Made by a program: the position numbers and the translations under genes. A DNA stretch of 18,579 nt from Chitinophagaceae bacterium. GTDB taxonomy: Bacteria; Bacteroidota; Bacteroidia; Chitinophagales; Chitinophagaceae. Position 1 is the first letter of the stretch. Each line of letters begins with the position of its first letter. This document shows positions 6,386-15,186 of this stretch, in pieces. The notes below the pieces were generated by a model. That model had not been told where the DNA came from. It saw only the letters and a program-made list of their open reading frames with translations, and did no database searches. Where the stretch lies: contig VIKJ01000032.1 of assembly GCA_008080615.1 (NCBI GenBank), positions 1 to 18,579 of the forward strand, written 5' to 3'.

Positions 6386-7904
6386 GTGAACAAAGAACTG
6401 ATTATAAACGCAGGACCAATTGGTGTTGAAATAGCCTTATTGGAAGATAAAAAACTAGTTGAACTGCATAACGAAAACACCGACATGAATTTTGCTGTTG
6501 GTGATCTTTATTTGGTTTGTAGATGTAGGCTTTGAAAAAGATGCGTTTTTACATTACACCGATTTAAGCCCATATGTAAAATCGATTATAAAATATACCC
6601 AAATGGCCATGAACGATAAAGAGCCAAATGGGTTTGATTTTGCCAAATTTCAAACAGAACCTGAAATTGTAAAAACAGGTAAAATAAATGAAGTACTCAA
6701 CGGCAAACCTCATGTACTCGTTCAGATTTTAAAAGAACCTATTGCAGCAAAGGGCCCACGTTTAAGCTGTGAAATATCCCTACCGGGTAGATTTGTTGTA
6801 GTAACTCCATTTAATGAGATAGTAGCAGTATCTAAAAAAATTCACTCTTCTGAAGAAAGAAAGCGTTTACATAAAATTGTAGAAGCCATTCGTCCAAAGA
6901 ACTTTGGCATCATTGTAAGAACCGCTGCAGAAGGAAAAAGTACAGCAGAATTACACCAAGATTTATTGGCAATCATAGAGAATTGGAAAAGCATACAAGC
7001 CAATTTAAAAGGAGCTGTTGCACCAGTTCGCATTTTAAGTGAAGAAACAAAAACTACTAGCATTCTGCGCGATTTATTAAGCGCCGATTTTAATAAAGTG
7101 GTAGTAAATGATAAAAATTTATTTACTGTAACTCAAAGTTATATTCAACGTATTGCTCCAGATAAAACAGACATTGTTAGTTTATATCAGGGAAATGGAT
7201 TACCCATTTTTGATCAATATGGTATTACCAAACAAGTAAAATCTTCTTTTGGTAAAACAGTAAACCTACCTAGTGGGGCTTACCTAATTATTGAACATAC
7301 CGAAGCATTGCATGTAATTGATGTAAACAGCGGCTACAAAAGTGTTAGCAATAATCAGGAAGAAAATGCGCTACAAACCAATATGGAAGCGGCCGAGGAA
7401 ATTGCTAGGCAATTGCGCTTACGCGATATTGGGGGCATTATTGTGGTTGATTTTATAGACATGAAACTGCCTGATAATAAGCGTAAAGTGCAGGAAGCAA
7501 TGGAAGGTTTCATGAAAACCGACAGAGCCAAACATTCGGTATTGCCTATTTCTAAATTTGGTTTATTACAAGTAACACGCCAAAGAATGCGCCCCGAAGT
7601 AAATATCAACACTTCGGAATATTGCCCCGTTTGTAACGGAACAGGAAAAATTACTTCTACGCTATTATTAGAAGATGAAATAGAAAAGCGTTTGTCTTAT
7701 TTAACATCACACGCACACAAGAATCTTACACTTACTGTAAACCCAATTGTATATTCTCATTTAACCAAGGGCTGGTTCTTTAACACCATTGTAAAAAAAT
7801 GGAGCAAGAAATTTAAGACCAAGATCAATATCAAAGAAAATACCAATTATCATATCATTGAGTTCCGTTTTTTCAATGAGCATGAGGAAGAGATAAAACT
7901 GTAA
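6386..7904 (+). pseudogene. rng: Ribonuclease G/E homologue, frame broken by a short deletion
   Basis: The Rne/Rng family processes rRNA and degrades mRNA. A GTG at 6386 starts a typical N-terminus (MNKELIINA, VEIALLEDKKLVELH, FAVGDLYL), but the frame then stops at 6533-6535. The rest continues in another frame from FVDVGFEKDAFLHYTDLSP at 6516 to the stop at 7904. In RNase E/G, about 13 residues (GKITRIEPSLEAA in E. coli RNase E) lie between these blocks; here one base replaces them, a loss of about 38 nt at 6512-6518. This removes the start of the S1 RNA-binding domain. The remainder is intact: catalytic Asp in IDVNSGYKS (codon 7320-7322), the second Asp in VVDFIDM (7449-7451), and the zinc-link CPVC (from 7623). 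A protein could start only inside the S1 region and would probably be impaired. A sequencing or assembly deletion is equally possible. Confidence 0.85.
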
Positions 7905-8005
7905 CTGATTACACTGTTTTATTTTAAAAAACTAATACGCTTGATTGTCCTGCATATTTTACATTTTATGTATCGATATACTAGGACGAGACAAAAAAAT
8001 TAATA

Positions 8006-8038
8006 AAAAAACTCCGATCAAATTGATCGGAGTTTTTT
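8006..8038. terminator. Bidirectional intrinsic terminator between rng and susD
   Basis: A perfect stem: ACTCCGATCA (8011-8020) and TGATCGGAGT (8024-8033) around a 3-nt AAT loop, flanked by an A-run (8005-8010) and a T-run (8034-8038). The hairpin plus U-tract exists on both strands, so it can end rng transcription from the left and the convergent susCD message from the right. A run of eight G follows at 8042-8049. The rest of the gap (7905-8004) shows only a weak imperfect dyad, GTCCT...AGGAC. Confidence 0.9.
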
Positions 8039-8062
8039 ATTGGGGGGGGATGCTTTTATTTA

Positions 8063-9451
8063 CTAGTAACCAGTATTTTGAACTAAGTTTTTATTCACAT
8101 CAGTTTCTCTCCTTGGAATAGGTAAAATTAATTTTGGATCGTTCCAAGCAAGTGTTCCTACAGGTGTTTGTAAGCGCTTAGCTTCAATTAAGTTATGACC
8201 TTCAAAAGCTAATTCGAGAGATCTTTCCTTAGTAATATCCGCAAGTGTTACAGTTAGCAATGAAGGTAAACCCACTCTGGTGCGGATTCTATTGATATCC
8301 GCTAAAGGGGTAGCACCAACAACGGTTCCTAAACGCTGGTTACATTCAGCGCGAGTAAGAAACATTTCTGCTAAACGAATGATAGCAACATCACCAAAGC
8401 GATCTAAATGCTTATTGGTGTAGTTATTACCTCCGCTTAAGGTAAAGTATGTTTTTCTGAAATCACCATTTTCATACAATGCTATATGAGCAGGTCTAAT
8501 TTTACAATCACTTCTACCTGCTGTTCCTGCGATACCTACAGTTCTTCCAAAATATGTATTCTGAGAATTTGTACCATCCTGTGCAGTTACTTTTAAAGAG
8601 AATAAATATTCTCCTGGAGTAGCACCAGCATTGTTAATGAAAGTAAACCAGTTGCTGCCAAAATTTGCAGCTAGGCTTTTTCCGCTACCAGTAATTACTC
8701 TATTTGCAGCTTCTCTTGCAGCAGCATAATCCTTAACCATCAAATAAACGCGGCTCAATTGAGCAGCAGCAGCCCATTTGGTAACATAGTTACCGTTCGA
8801 GTTAGGTAATAAAGATTCGGCCTTGATTAAATCTGCAATTACTTGATCGTAAACTGCTTTTACAGTAGCTCTTGCAGGATAGTTTGCATCAGTAACATTA
8901 CCAGTAGGAGTTAATATTAATGGTACGCCAGGGTTGGTATTATAATCGCCATCTCCAACAAATTTTGCATACAATCTTACTAATTCAAAATACATTGAAG
9001 CCCTGATCATTAAAGCTTCTCCTTCTACTGAATTTCTTTTTGTAGTAGAGGATGTTACTTTAGCAACCGCAGTTAATACATTGTTACAACGGTTAATTGT
9101 GTTGTAACAAGCTGCCCAAGTATCACGAGCAAATCCGTTATCAGAAATCATTTGTGTTTGATATGCATCAGACAAGCCTGCAAATGTACCGGTGAAATTA
9201 ATATTGGCTGAATTACCAATTAGGTCATTCAGCACCATAATATCACCACCATATGCAGCTGCACCTTGTGCACCATCGTAAGCACCTACAAGGGTTACCA
9301 ATACATCACCTTCTGTATTCAATGCAAGGTTATCTGCAATACTCGCGGTTGGAGCAATGTCCAATCTCTTTTCGCAACTTGCTAGCGTAATGGTACCCAA
9401 AAGCAAAAAAGCTTTAAAGTAATTACTCATGTTGTTGTTTAATATTTTCAT
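8063..9451 (-). CDS. SusD/RagB family nutrient-binding outer-membrane lipoprotein
   Basis: This is a 462-residue surface lipoprotein that works with the SusC channel encoded just upstream to capture a ligand, usually a glycan or peptide. The signal ends in the lipobox LASC with the lipidated cysteine at residue 26 if the ATG at 9451 is used; the ATG at 9430 (residue 8) gives a more compact signal and is equally plausible. The SusD fold is supported by the helical TPR-like N-terminal half (MIRASMYFELVRLYAKFVGD, AAQLSRVYLMVKDYAAAREAANRVI) and by the typical C-terminal blocks VAIIRLAEMFLTRAECNQRLG, INRIRTRVGLPSL, ERSLELAFEGHNLIEAKRL and a final LPIPRRE...NTGY. It is a little shorter than many SusD proteins but appears complete. 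It starts 19 nt after the susC stop, so the two form one operon, which ends at the 8006-8038 terminator. The ligand is unknown. Confidence 0.95.
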   Translation of the reverse strand: MKILNNNMSNYFKAFLLLGTITLASCEKRLDIAPTASIADNLALNTEGDVLVTLVGAYDGAQGAAAYGGDIMVLNDLIGNSANINFTGTFAGLSDAYQTQMISDNGFARDTWAACYNTINRCNNVLTAVAKVTSSTTKRNSVEGEALMIRASMYFELVRLYAKFVGDGDYNTNPGVPLILTPTGNVTDANYPARATVKAVYDQVIADLIKAESLLPNSNGNYVTKWAAAAQLSRVYLMVKDYAAAREAANRVITGSGKSLAANFGSNWFTFINNAGATPGEYLFSLKVTAQDGTNSQNTYFGRTVGIAGTAGRSDCKIRPAHIALYENGDFRKTYFTLSGGNNYTNKHLDRFGDVAIIRLAEMFLTRAECNQRLGTVVGATPLADINRIRTRVGLPSLLTVTLADITKERSLELAFEGHNLIEAKRLQTPVGTLAWNDPKLILPIPRRETDVNKNLVQNTGY

Positions 9452-9470
9452 AATAGTTAGTATTTATTAA

Positions 9471-12400
9471 TTAAAAGCCTACGTTCACACCAAATAATAT
9501 AGTTCTTGGTTGTGGTGATGTATAGAAGTCGTTTCCTTTAGCAATATTTGAATCAAATGAGTCTGCATTAACTTCTGGATCCCAATAAGTGTAATTGGTA
9601 AAGGTTAACAAGTTTTGAGCAGATACATAAAATCTTAAACGCTCAATTTTAAACTTAGACAACTGCTTTGCATTAAAAGTATAACCCAAAGAAACTGTTC
9701 TTAAACGAATATAAGAACCATCAACAATATAACGGCTACTTGCCTGAGAGCCATTTACTCTATACAAACGTACTTGAGGAATATCGGTGATATCACCTGG
9801 CTTCTGCCATCTTCTTAACTGATCTGCAGTGTTGTTATCTTCATACAACATACTAGCAGAAGAGTATCTACCCATACCGTAGATATTGTTTTGGTTACCC
9901 AATACTCCATTAAAGAAAATAGAGGCATCAAATCCTTTATAAGAGAACGTATTGGTAACACCTAAAATGTAATCTGGGTTTGGATCTCCAGCTACAATAC
10001 GTTGTGCCAATGCATAGTTGCTGGTTGTTCCTTTATTTAAAGAACCATCTGCATTCTTAGTGTTCAAATAAAATAATGCATTACCATTTGTAGGATCTAC
10101 TCCAGCAAATTCAGGAGTGTAAAACACCCCAACTGCATACCCTTCTTGTACACGGTTCATGCTACTAACACCACCTTCAATAATTTGACCTTGAATATCT
10201 GTTACTTTACCAATGTTACGAGCAATGTTTAAGCTGGTATTCCATTTGAAAGCACCAATTAAGTTCTGGGTATTCAATACAAACTCAATACCCTTGTTTT
10301 CTAATTTACCTACGTTTCTAACCTGGCTATTGAAACCAGTTGTTGCAGGAATATTTACATTCAACAATAAACCGTCGGTCTTTTTAACATAGTAGTCAAT
10401 TTCACCAGAAATACGGTTTTTCAAAATACCGAAGTCTACACCAATATCAAATTGATTAGTAGTTTCCCATTTTAAATTATCATTTCTAAGTTGAGAGGGA
10501 CGCTGACCAGCTGCACCAGCATATCCTGCATCTCCAGAGAATAGACCCAATTGAGGGAAGTTCCCAATTTCCGCGTTACCCACGATACCGTAGCTAGCAC
10601 GTAATTTTAAGAAGCTAAAGATTTTGCTGTCTTGTAAAAACTTCTCATTGGTCATGATCCATCCCGCAGAAACCGCTGGGAAGAAACCAGATCTTGAGTT
10701 TTTACCAAATCTAGATGATTGGTCAATACGAGCACTTGCTGCAACAATATATTTTTCGTCAAAAGTATAGTTACCTCTTAAGAAATAAGATAAGAATCTG
10801 AAATCAGTTTGAGATGAACTACCACTAGAAATAGTAGCAGCACTTGCAACCTTCTGATATGAGTTAGAAGGGAATGCAGTACCTTCTGTAAAGTTATATT
10901 TAGCCTGAGACTGTTGATACTGAGTACCTAAAGTTGCAGTGATATTGTGCTTCTTAATAACAGTGCTATAATTTAAGAATGATTGAGTATTATAGTTGGT
11001 AATAAAAGCGCCTCTATTTTGTCCTAAACCTCCAGAAGCCCTGGTTTGATTTCTAACAGTTTGGCTTTGAAAATATCCTTCTTCGTTCTGGCTTAAGTAA
11101 TCCATACCAAATTCAGTTTGGAAAGTTAACCCCTTCATTAAGTAAGCTTTAAAATAAGCATTACCAAATGTTCTATATACGTCTTGTGTATACTTTGCAT
11201 AATCTACACTCAATACAGGATTGTAATACAAAGGAATATTCACATCTCCCGGAGGTGCACCCGCAGGTAACCCTGTATTAGGATCTGTAAATGGAGTCAT
11301 TGGCATCAAAGCAATGGCCTGCAATGGATTAGAGAAAGCGTTATCATCTGGTAAACGTTTGTTGTATGTTCTGGAAAGGCTTAAAGAAACCCCCATATCT
11401 AACCAATCATTTACTTTTTGATCGATATTTAAACGACCAGTTGTTCTGCTTAATTCGTTACCAATCATGGTACCTGCTTGCTGTAAATGCTGAAAAGAAG
11501 AGAAGAACTTAGTTTTATCAGAACCACCTCTGATTTGTAAATCAGCTTGTCTGTAAGGTGCTTTTTGAAAAACAGCATCTTGCCAATCATAAGATTTTTT
11601 AGGATCCTTAGACCAGTTACCATAGCTATAGTAATCCATTACATCGTTTTTTACATAAGCTGTCCAGCTACTTGGGTCAGTAATTGGAGTGCCGTCTAAA
11701 TCGTCACGATATTTAGCTCCTTCTAAAATTAGGGTAGCATATTCTTCAGAATTCAACATTTTCAAACGCTTGGTTGCTTCAGCAGCACCAGTTTGGTAGT
11801 TGAAGGTAACCTGAGTTTTACCTGCACGTCCTTTTTTAGTAGTAATTAACACCACACCATTTGCAGCACGAGAACCAAAGATGGCTCCAGCAGATGCATC
11901 TTTTAATACCTCAATAGACTCTATATCATTGGGGTTAATATCTGTTAAAGGATTGGTAGCACCACCAAAAGAACTTTGGCTATTAGAAGTCATTGGAATA
12001 CCATCCAATACGTACAATGGTTGGCTATTGGCACTAATAGAGGAGTTCCCTCTTACACGAACAGTTACAGCTTGGCCTAATTTACCCGACTGGCTATTTA
12101 CAAATACACCCGCTGCTTTACCTTGAAGTGCAGCATCCACACTTGGAGTAGGCATATACTCAATATCTTTGCCTTTTACACGGGCAATGTTACCAGTAAC
12201 TTCTCTTTTAATTTGAGAACCTCCAAAACCAGTTACAATCACTTCAGATAAATTAGATACTGCACTATTTAATGCTACATCTATATTTCCTGCTTTTACA
12301 GGTATTTCTACATCACTGTATCCCACTGAAGAGAACACCAATGTTTTAATACTTGCAGCTATTTTAATAGAATACTTACCATCCGCATCAGAAATGGATG

Positions 12401-12548
12401 ATACAGGATTTCCTTTACCTTTTACTGTAACCCCACCTAGTGGATTACCTGTAATTGCATCGGTAATTTTACCCGATACGGTTGTTTGGGAGTAACCCAT
12501 TACAACACAGAAGAGCGCAAATAGCCCTAGCAGCAGTTTTTTTCTCAT
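9471..12548 (-). CDS. SusC/RagA family TonB-dependent outer-membrane transporter
   Basis: A complete 1025-residue TonB-dependent transporter that, with its SusD partner, imports a ligand across the outer membrane using energy from TonB-ExbBD. Order of parts: a signal peptide (MRKKLLLGLFALFC... ending near residue 20); a carboxypeptidase-regulatory-like domain at about 22-95 (VSGKITDAITGNPLGGVTVKG, DADGKYSI); a TonB-box-like SEVIVTGFG at 101-109; a plug domain containing the SusC hallmarks VRVRGNSSI, LYVLDGIPM and IESIEVLKDASAGAIFGSRAANGVVLITTKKG; and a long beta-barrel ending in VNVGF, with a C-terminal phenylalanine. Nothing appears missing. A candidate promoter and a leader hairpin lie upstream. 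No FecI/FecR-type regulator is nearby, and the N-terminus has no secretin/TonB short N-terminal domain, so sigma-factor signalling through this protein is not indicated. Confidence 0.97.
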   Translation of the reverse strand: MRKKLLLGLFALFCVVMGYSQTTVSGKITDAITGNPLGGVTVKGKGNPVSSISDADGKYSIKIAASIKTLVFSSVGYSDVEIPVKAGNIDVALNSAVSNLSEVIVTGFGGSQIKREVTGNIARVKGKDIEYMPTPSVDAALQGKAAGVFVNSQSGKLGQAVTVRVRGNSSISANSQPLYVLDGIPMTSNSQSSFGGATNPLTDINPNDIESIEVLKDASAGAIFGSRAANGVVLITTKKGRAGKTQVTFNYQTGAAEATKRLKMLNSEEYATLILEGAKYRDDLDGTPITDPSSWTAYVKNDVMDYYSYGNWSKDPKKSYDWQDAVFQKAPYRQADLQIRGGSDKTKFFSSFQHLQQAGTMIGNELSRTTGRLNIDQKVNDWLDMGVSLSLSRTYNKRLPDDNAFSNPLQAIALMPMTPFTDPNTGLPAGAPPGDVNIPLYYNPVLSVDYAKYTQDVYRTFGNAYFKAYLMKGLTFQTEFGMDYLSQNEEGYFQSQTVRNQTRASGGLGQNRGAFITNYNTQSFLNYSTVIKKHNITATLGTQYQQSQAKYNFTEGTAFPSNSYQKVASAATISSGSSSQTDFRFLSYFLRGNYTFDEKYIVAASARIDQSSRFGKNSRSGFFPAVSAGWIMTNEKFLQDSKIFSFLKLRASYGIVGNAEIGNFPQLGLFSGDAGYAGAAGQRPSQLRNDNLKWETTNQFDIGVDFGILKNRISGEIDYYVKKTDGLLLNVNIPATTGFNSQVRNVGKLENKGIEFVLNTQNLIGAFKWNTSLNIARNIGKVTDIQGQIIEGGVSSMNRVQEGYAVGVFYTPEFAGVDPTNGNALFYLNTKNADGSLNKGTTSNYALAQRIVAGDPNPDYILGVTNTFSYKGFDASIFFNGVLGNQNNIYGMGRYSSASMLYEDNNTADQLRRWQKPGDITDIPQVRLYRVNGSQASSRYIVDGSYIRLRTVSLGYTFNAKQLSKFKIERLRFYVSAQNLLTFTNYTYWDPEVNADSFDSNIAKGNDFYTSPQPRTILFGVNVGF

Positions 12549-12565
12549 AATTAGTTTTTTGGTTA

Positions 12566-12587
12566 CTACTATCGTAAAAAATAGTAG
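12566..12587 (-). promoter_or_regulatory. Small hairpin in the susC leader
   Basis: A perfect 7-bp inverted repeat, CTACTAT (12566-12572) and ATAGTAG (12581-12587), encloses an 8-nt loop. In the transcript it would sit about 20 nt before the susC start codon and almost at the predicted 5' end. It could protect the 5' end or mark a binding site. It is too far from the start codon to mask it directly. Confidence 0.45.
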
Positions 12588-12591
12588 GAGA

Positions 12592-12619
12592 CTAAAGTAA
12601 GAAAAATTTCAAATGCAAA
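12592..12619 (-). promoter_or_regulatory. Candidate promoter of the susCD operon at 12548-8063
   Basis: Read on the minus strand, TTTG (12619-12616) is followed after 16 nt by TACTTTAG (12599-12592), one mismatch from the -7 consensus TAnnTTTG. The spacer is slightly short for Bacteroidota. It places the transcript start near 12586 and gives a leader of about 38 nt. The remaining gap to 12719 is AT-rich; it contains one weak AT hairpin (12695-12701 with 12708-12714) that might end the upstream gene. Confidence 0.35.
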
Positions 12620-12719
12620 CGATTTGTTAAGGGTTTTTTTTAAGTTTTTATTAAAGTTTGTTTAATAGAACCTTAATTTTAGCGGGAGAAACTGAACAAT
12701 TCAATAAAATTGTTTTATA

Positions 12720-13430
12720 TTAGTTAGAATTGTAATACATGAATAGGTTTATTAAATATTCCTCATTTTTAAAAGAACCCTTATTTAAATTCATATATTC
12801 ATTTATCTTAACGCGTTTATCAGACATTATATTGAGCAAAAAATCTTTGTCTTTTTTGAGCCGCTTAATAACCCCGTCTGCAATAAAATAGTAGTCTTCT
12901 TTTAATGCAAATTCTTTTACAATTTCTCCAGAAAACTCATTTTTATTGGTTTCAATACTTTTATTCATAGACTTGATTAGCATGATTCTGCCTTCACTCA
13001 ATACATGATAAAATTCATTCTCTTTATGCTTATCAATTGCTGGAAATCCTGTTCTAAATATATAATCTCTAACTACTAGTTGATTGGTATCGGAAATGGA
13101 GATTTGTTTAATAAAGTCTCCATTCATAATCCCAATCTCTTTAGTGGCCGATACAAAATGTACTTGATGGCTCACTAAATCTAATTGCAATGGAATGGAA
13201 TTGGTGACTTTGCCATTCCTAAGATGGATATTTCCATACTTAAAATCAGCAAAAACATAGGGAAAACCTTCAACTCCTAAAACTGACCTATTGAATGGCA
13301 ATCCATTGGCATCCGTTAATGTATACTGCGTATCGAATTTTGCAATGCTTCTCATTTGCTGTGTTTGTGCAACAAGTGCTATTGAATAGTAGCAACACAA
13401 CCATAAAATAAAATTTACTCTAATAAACAT
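12720..13430 (-). CDS. Secreted protein of unknown function
   Basis: This is a 236-residue protein with an N-terminal hydrophobic segment ending LVA-Q (cleavage expected after residue 21) and no lipobox cysteine, so it is probably exported to the periplasm or beyond. I do not recognise a named family. The part at about 50-105 (GVEGFPYVFADFKYGNIHLRNGK, then LQLDLVSHQVHFV) has the alternating short-strand look of a class of uncharacterised Bacteroidota secreted proteins with a G-x-P-Y...G-x-(I/V)...NGK pattern. That resemblance is from memory and weak. The C-terminal half is lysine-rich (ADGVIKRLKKDKDFLLNI, 184-201). No enzymatic motif is visible. It lies on the same strand between two SusCD pairs, but a strong terminator at 13471-13499 separates it from the upstream pair and 171 nt separates it from the downstream susC. 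It is probably transcribed alone and need not belong to either uptake system. Confidence 0.7.
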   Translation of the reverse strand: MFIRVNFILWLCCYYSIALVAQTQQMRSIAKFDTQYTLTDANGLPFNRSVLGVEGFPYVFADFKYGNIHLRNGKVTNSIPLQLDLVSHQVHFVSATKEIGIMNGDFIKQISISDTNQLVVRDYIFRTGFPAIDKHKENEFYHVLSEGRIMLIKSMNKSIETNKNEFSGEIVKEFALKEDYYFIADGVIKRLKKDKDFLLNIMSDKRVKINEYMNLNKGSFKNEEYLINLFMYYNSN

Positions 13431-13470
13431 AAATTTAAGTTTAGCAACATAAATCTACAATATATAAAAC

Positions 13471-13499
13471 AAAAAGCGGGCCCCATGATTAGGGCCCGC
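13471..13499 (-). terminator. Intrinsic terminator of the right-hand susCD operon
   Basis: A perfect 8-bp GC-only stem, GCGGGCCC (13476-13483) and GGGCCCGC (13492-13499), with an 8-nt loop. On the minus strand it is followed directly by five T (13475-13471). It lies 37 nt beyond the stop of the SusD gene at 13537. It is a classic Rho-independent terminator and the most GC-rich spot in the region. Confidence 0.92.
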
Positions 13500-13536
13500 G
13501 TACTTAAAAATTAAACAAGAGAAACTAGAGAAACTT

Positions 13537-15168
13537 TTATTTAGGATTTTTAACTGGTGCACTTCCCGCAGCAGCCGGATTATAAGTTAATTCATTATCC
13601 GGAACATCCCAATAATCTAAATAACCATATTTAATGGTTGCATTTGTACTTACTACACCAGTATTTGTTACGGTTACAGCTCCAGTTCTACTAGATGAAG
13701 GATCAATTACACCCCATCTGCGAGCATCATAGAAAGATATACCTCTAAAGGCACAAATAATTCTACGTTCTCTGCGCAATTCTTCTTTAGCTTGGGCTAA
13801 ATTTAAACCTGTACCGGCAACAGCTGCTAAACCTGCTCCTTGTAACGTTCTAACACCATCAATGATAGCTAATCCTGCTTCAATTTGATTGGTATTGATC
13901 AAAGCTTCTGCTTTCATCAGTTGATTTTCTTCATAATCTACAGCAACGTGCAATTCATATGTACCAGGAGTAGATCTTGCATAAACAGCAACACCAGCTA
14001 AACCAGTACCACCATCTACTAAAGCCCAACGAGTAAAGTGCGCCTGTCCACGGTCTGCTTGACCTAAATATGGAGTAGTTGCTTTTAAATTTTGGTCTTT
14101 TCTCAAATCGCCAGTTTTGAACTCTTGAGCCCAACGTTCAGAAATTTTGTAAGTAGCACCACCAGCTAAACTTGAATAGGTTCTACCCATTACAAATTGA
14201 CCATTGGTATACAAATCTCCACGAGCATCAGTTCTTGCAGTGAAAATATTATCTGTAGAAGTAATTCCTGCATTTGCCAATGTTAAAACAGCAGCCCAAT
14301 CACCAGAAGTCATTGTAGCAGTAGTTTTGTTAACCAACAAATTTCTAGCTTTCAAAGAAGATACGTTACGCTCTAACATAGAAGGAGTAACTGGTGCACC
14401 TTTTCCTGTTTGGAAATAAGAAGGAAGAATTTTTCCTACCATTTCTGTATAAACAGCAACACTTGTTGCAGTTTTAGAAGCAGCTACAGCTTTATCTAAA
14501 TTAGAATTAGCTTCTTCAATGATCTTCTCTTTTGAAACATAATTACCATTAGTTGCAAAAGAAGTGTTGTTTATCAAGCCAGCATAATAAATAGAACCGA
14601 TACGGCTATATGCGTATCCTTTCCACCAATATGCCCATGCTTTAATAGCAGCTTTTTTAGAAGCTGCATCTCCAATGAAAGTAACGGCATCCGCTTTTTC
14701 CAATAAAAGATTACAAGCTCCTATCAAGTTGTACATATGGCTCCACTCATAATAGAGGAAGTTATTTCCTGCCTGAGAGTTAGAGTTAGCCGCACGTACC
14801 AATGCATATTGTGTATTTGGGGCATTCGGGTTTAATACAGTTGTACCGTTATCATGTGTAACAGAATTAGGACATCCCATTTGATTCAAGTAAGCATTGG
14901 CCGCATCAGCGCCCAATACATCGCCCATCATTTCATGAAAGCCCATTGCACCACTAAAGAAAGGTCCAAATACACCATCGGCATATTTAAGGGATCTGAA
15001 TCCGGTAATATATACACCACCGGTTGCAAATGTTGTGATACCACTTTCGGAATTCAATGCATCCGGAGTTGGGTTATTGGGGTTACTTACCGCCAAGTCT
15101 TTTGTACAGCCTGCACCAAGTAACGTACCTGCTAGTGCAAAACCATATATATATTTTTTCAATCTCAT
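13537..15168 (-). CDS. SusD/RagB family nutrient-binding outer-membrane lipoprotein
   Basis: This is a 543-residue surface lipoprotein paired with the SusC homologue just upstream. The signal peptide ends in the lipobox LGAGC with lipidated Cys21, and the sequence then opens TKDLAVSNPNNPTPDAL, typical of SusD N-termini. SusD features include the helical YYEWSHMYNLIGACNLLLEKAD and KAWAYWWKGYAYSRIGSIYYAG segments, LHVAVDYEENQLMKAEALINT, and the late ELRRERRIICAFRGISFYDARRWG block that replaces the usual ERRxEL...RW segment. It is longer than, and only distantly similar to, the SusD protein at 8063-9451, so the two probably bind different ligands. The frame appears complete although its partner susC is broken. 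It starts 18 nt after the susC stop, and the operon ends at the 13471-13499 terminator. Confidence 0.92.
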   Translation of the reverse strand: MRLKKYIYGFALAGTLLGAGCTKDLAVSNPNNPTPDALNSESGITTFATGGVYITGFRSLKYADGVFGPFFSGAMGFHEMMGDVLGADAANAYLNQMGCPNSVTHDNGTTVLNPNAPNTQYALVRAANSNSQAGNNFLYYEWSHMYNLIGACNLLLEKADAVTFIGDAASKKAAIKAWAYWWKGYAYSRIGSIYYAGLINNTSFATNGNYVSKEKIIEEANSNLDKAVAASKTATSVAVYTEMVGKILPSYFQTGKGAPVTPSMLERNVSSLKARNLLVNKTTATMTSGDWAAVLTLANAGITSTDNIFTARTDARGDLYTNGQFVMGRTYSSLAGGATYKISERWAQEFKTGDLRKDQNLKATTPYLGQADRGQAHFTRWALVDGGTGLAGVAVYARSTPGTYELHVAVDYEENQLMKAEALINTNQIEAGLAIIDGVRTLQGAGLAAVAGTGLNLAQAKEELRRERRIICAFRGISFYDARRWGVIDPSSSRTGAVTVTNTGVVSTNATIKYGYLDYWDVPDNELTYNPAAAGSAPVKNPK

Positions 15169-15186
15169 TTTCTAAAATTTTAAAGG

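Noticed and set aside
6386..6535. Programmed ribosomal frameshift in rng
   Set aside because: The two frames are not joined by a slippery site alone. About 13 conserved residues are missing altogether, which frameshifting cannot restore.
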